This document shows positions 63,706 to 64,000 of a stretch of 64,000 nucleotides of DNA, in pieces (the first letter of the stretch is position 1; every line of letters begins with the position of its first letter). Source of the DNA: Semisulcospira habei. Lineage: Eukaryota > Mollusca > Gastropoda > Semisulcospiridae. The DNA lies in the NCBI GenBank assembly GCA_036245525.1, contig BTPG01000006.1, positions 94,443,417 through 94,507,416 on the forward strand. Direction: 5' to 3'. The position numbers were made by a program, and so were the translations under genes. The notes beneath the pieces were generated by a model, which did not search any database, was not told the DNA's origin, and worked only from the letters and a program-made list of their open reading frames with translations.

Positions 63706-64000
63706 TGAATCAGCAAATGCTGACGTGTAGCCAACTACGTCATGTACGCTATTTATGGGACGATTACAACAGCAAACACGTGCTTTAGAACATTCTAGAA
63801 TGCAAAACTGTCCCCCTTGTTTTGATGGGGACCAAAACGGCCTTCAGGGGACAAAATGGGCCTTGCGGGGACAGATTGGGCCATTGGGTGACTGTAGTCT
63901 TAAAATAGAGAATGATCTTTACTGCGTGACTGAACAGGGCGCGAAATTTTTTTTCGACTATGCTGTGCCAAAATTAGACAGCTGTCTGTTCATAATACTC
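63706..64000. other. Right edge, nothing recognised
   Basis: It contains a short G/C-rich triplet-like repeat (GGGGACCAAAACGG, GGGGACAAAATGG, GGGGACAGATTGG at 63829-63872). No gene. Confidence 0.5.

Noticed and set aside
1..64000. CRISPR arrays, bacterial operons, rRNA and tRNA genes
   Set aside because: None seen. The repeats are hairpin MITEs and microsatellites, and no cloverleaf with a GGTTCRANNCC box was found.

Overview
The window is nuclear DNA of an animal, most likely a marine invertebrate and plausibly a mollusc. The evidence is multi-exon host genes with GT-AG introns, many small inverted-repeat elements, long AC, GT and C runs, and non-LTR retrotransposons. I cannot name the species.

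The host genes read left to right as follows. (1) The last four coding exons of a classical Ras GTPase (1882-7177, + strand); the P-loop and switch exons lie left of the window. (2) A complete six-exon short-chain dehydrogenase/reductase of the microsomal retinol-dehydrogenase type (24493-29699, 325 codons). (3) A complete four-exon isochorismatase-domain gene (36353-40308, 199 codons). (4) A candidate last exon of a minus-strand gene with a PAN/apple-like cysteine pattern (45429-45706). (5) A weak candidate first exon at 62968-63243 (minus). All introns proposed for genes 1-3 keep the reading frame.

The DNA between and inside these genes is packed with short palindromic elements. In 24 of them I could place TTAA at both ends, mostly as TTAACCC...GGGTTAA. 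That points to non-autonomous piggyBac-like MITEs of several families, here called type 1, F, B, C, D and E. Many copies carry matched changes in both arms, and neighbouring copies often share one TTAA. Two copies of one LINE family (21121-22690 and 31661-33943), a roughly 1 kb repeat with ~165-bp internal units, and several other repeats fill much of the rest.

The main discovery is at about 46.48-62.19 kb: an A/T-rich, intron-free block of 14 closely packed genes, an endogenous Maverick/Polinton-like DNA virus. It has a DDE integrase, a protein-primed-type family B DNA polymerase with an embedded HNH/zinc module, an FtsK/HerA (A32-like) packaging ATPase, a probable double-jelly-roll major capsid protein, a possible penton-like minor capsid protein, and several membrane or unknown proteins. 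I found no adenain-type protease and no terminal inverted repeats. Nearly every gene has an A-rich TATAAAA-type motif directly before its ATG. Three retroelements have landed in its genes, each with a clear target-site duplication (13, 11 and 14 bp), and the integrase has one extra A in an A8 run. Apart from these four lesions every frame is open, so the copy is young and only recently disabled. No TTAA hairpin lies inside the block, although the 46 kb to its left is full of them.
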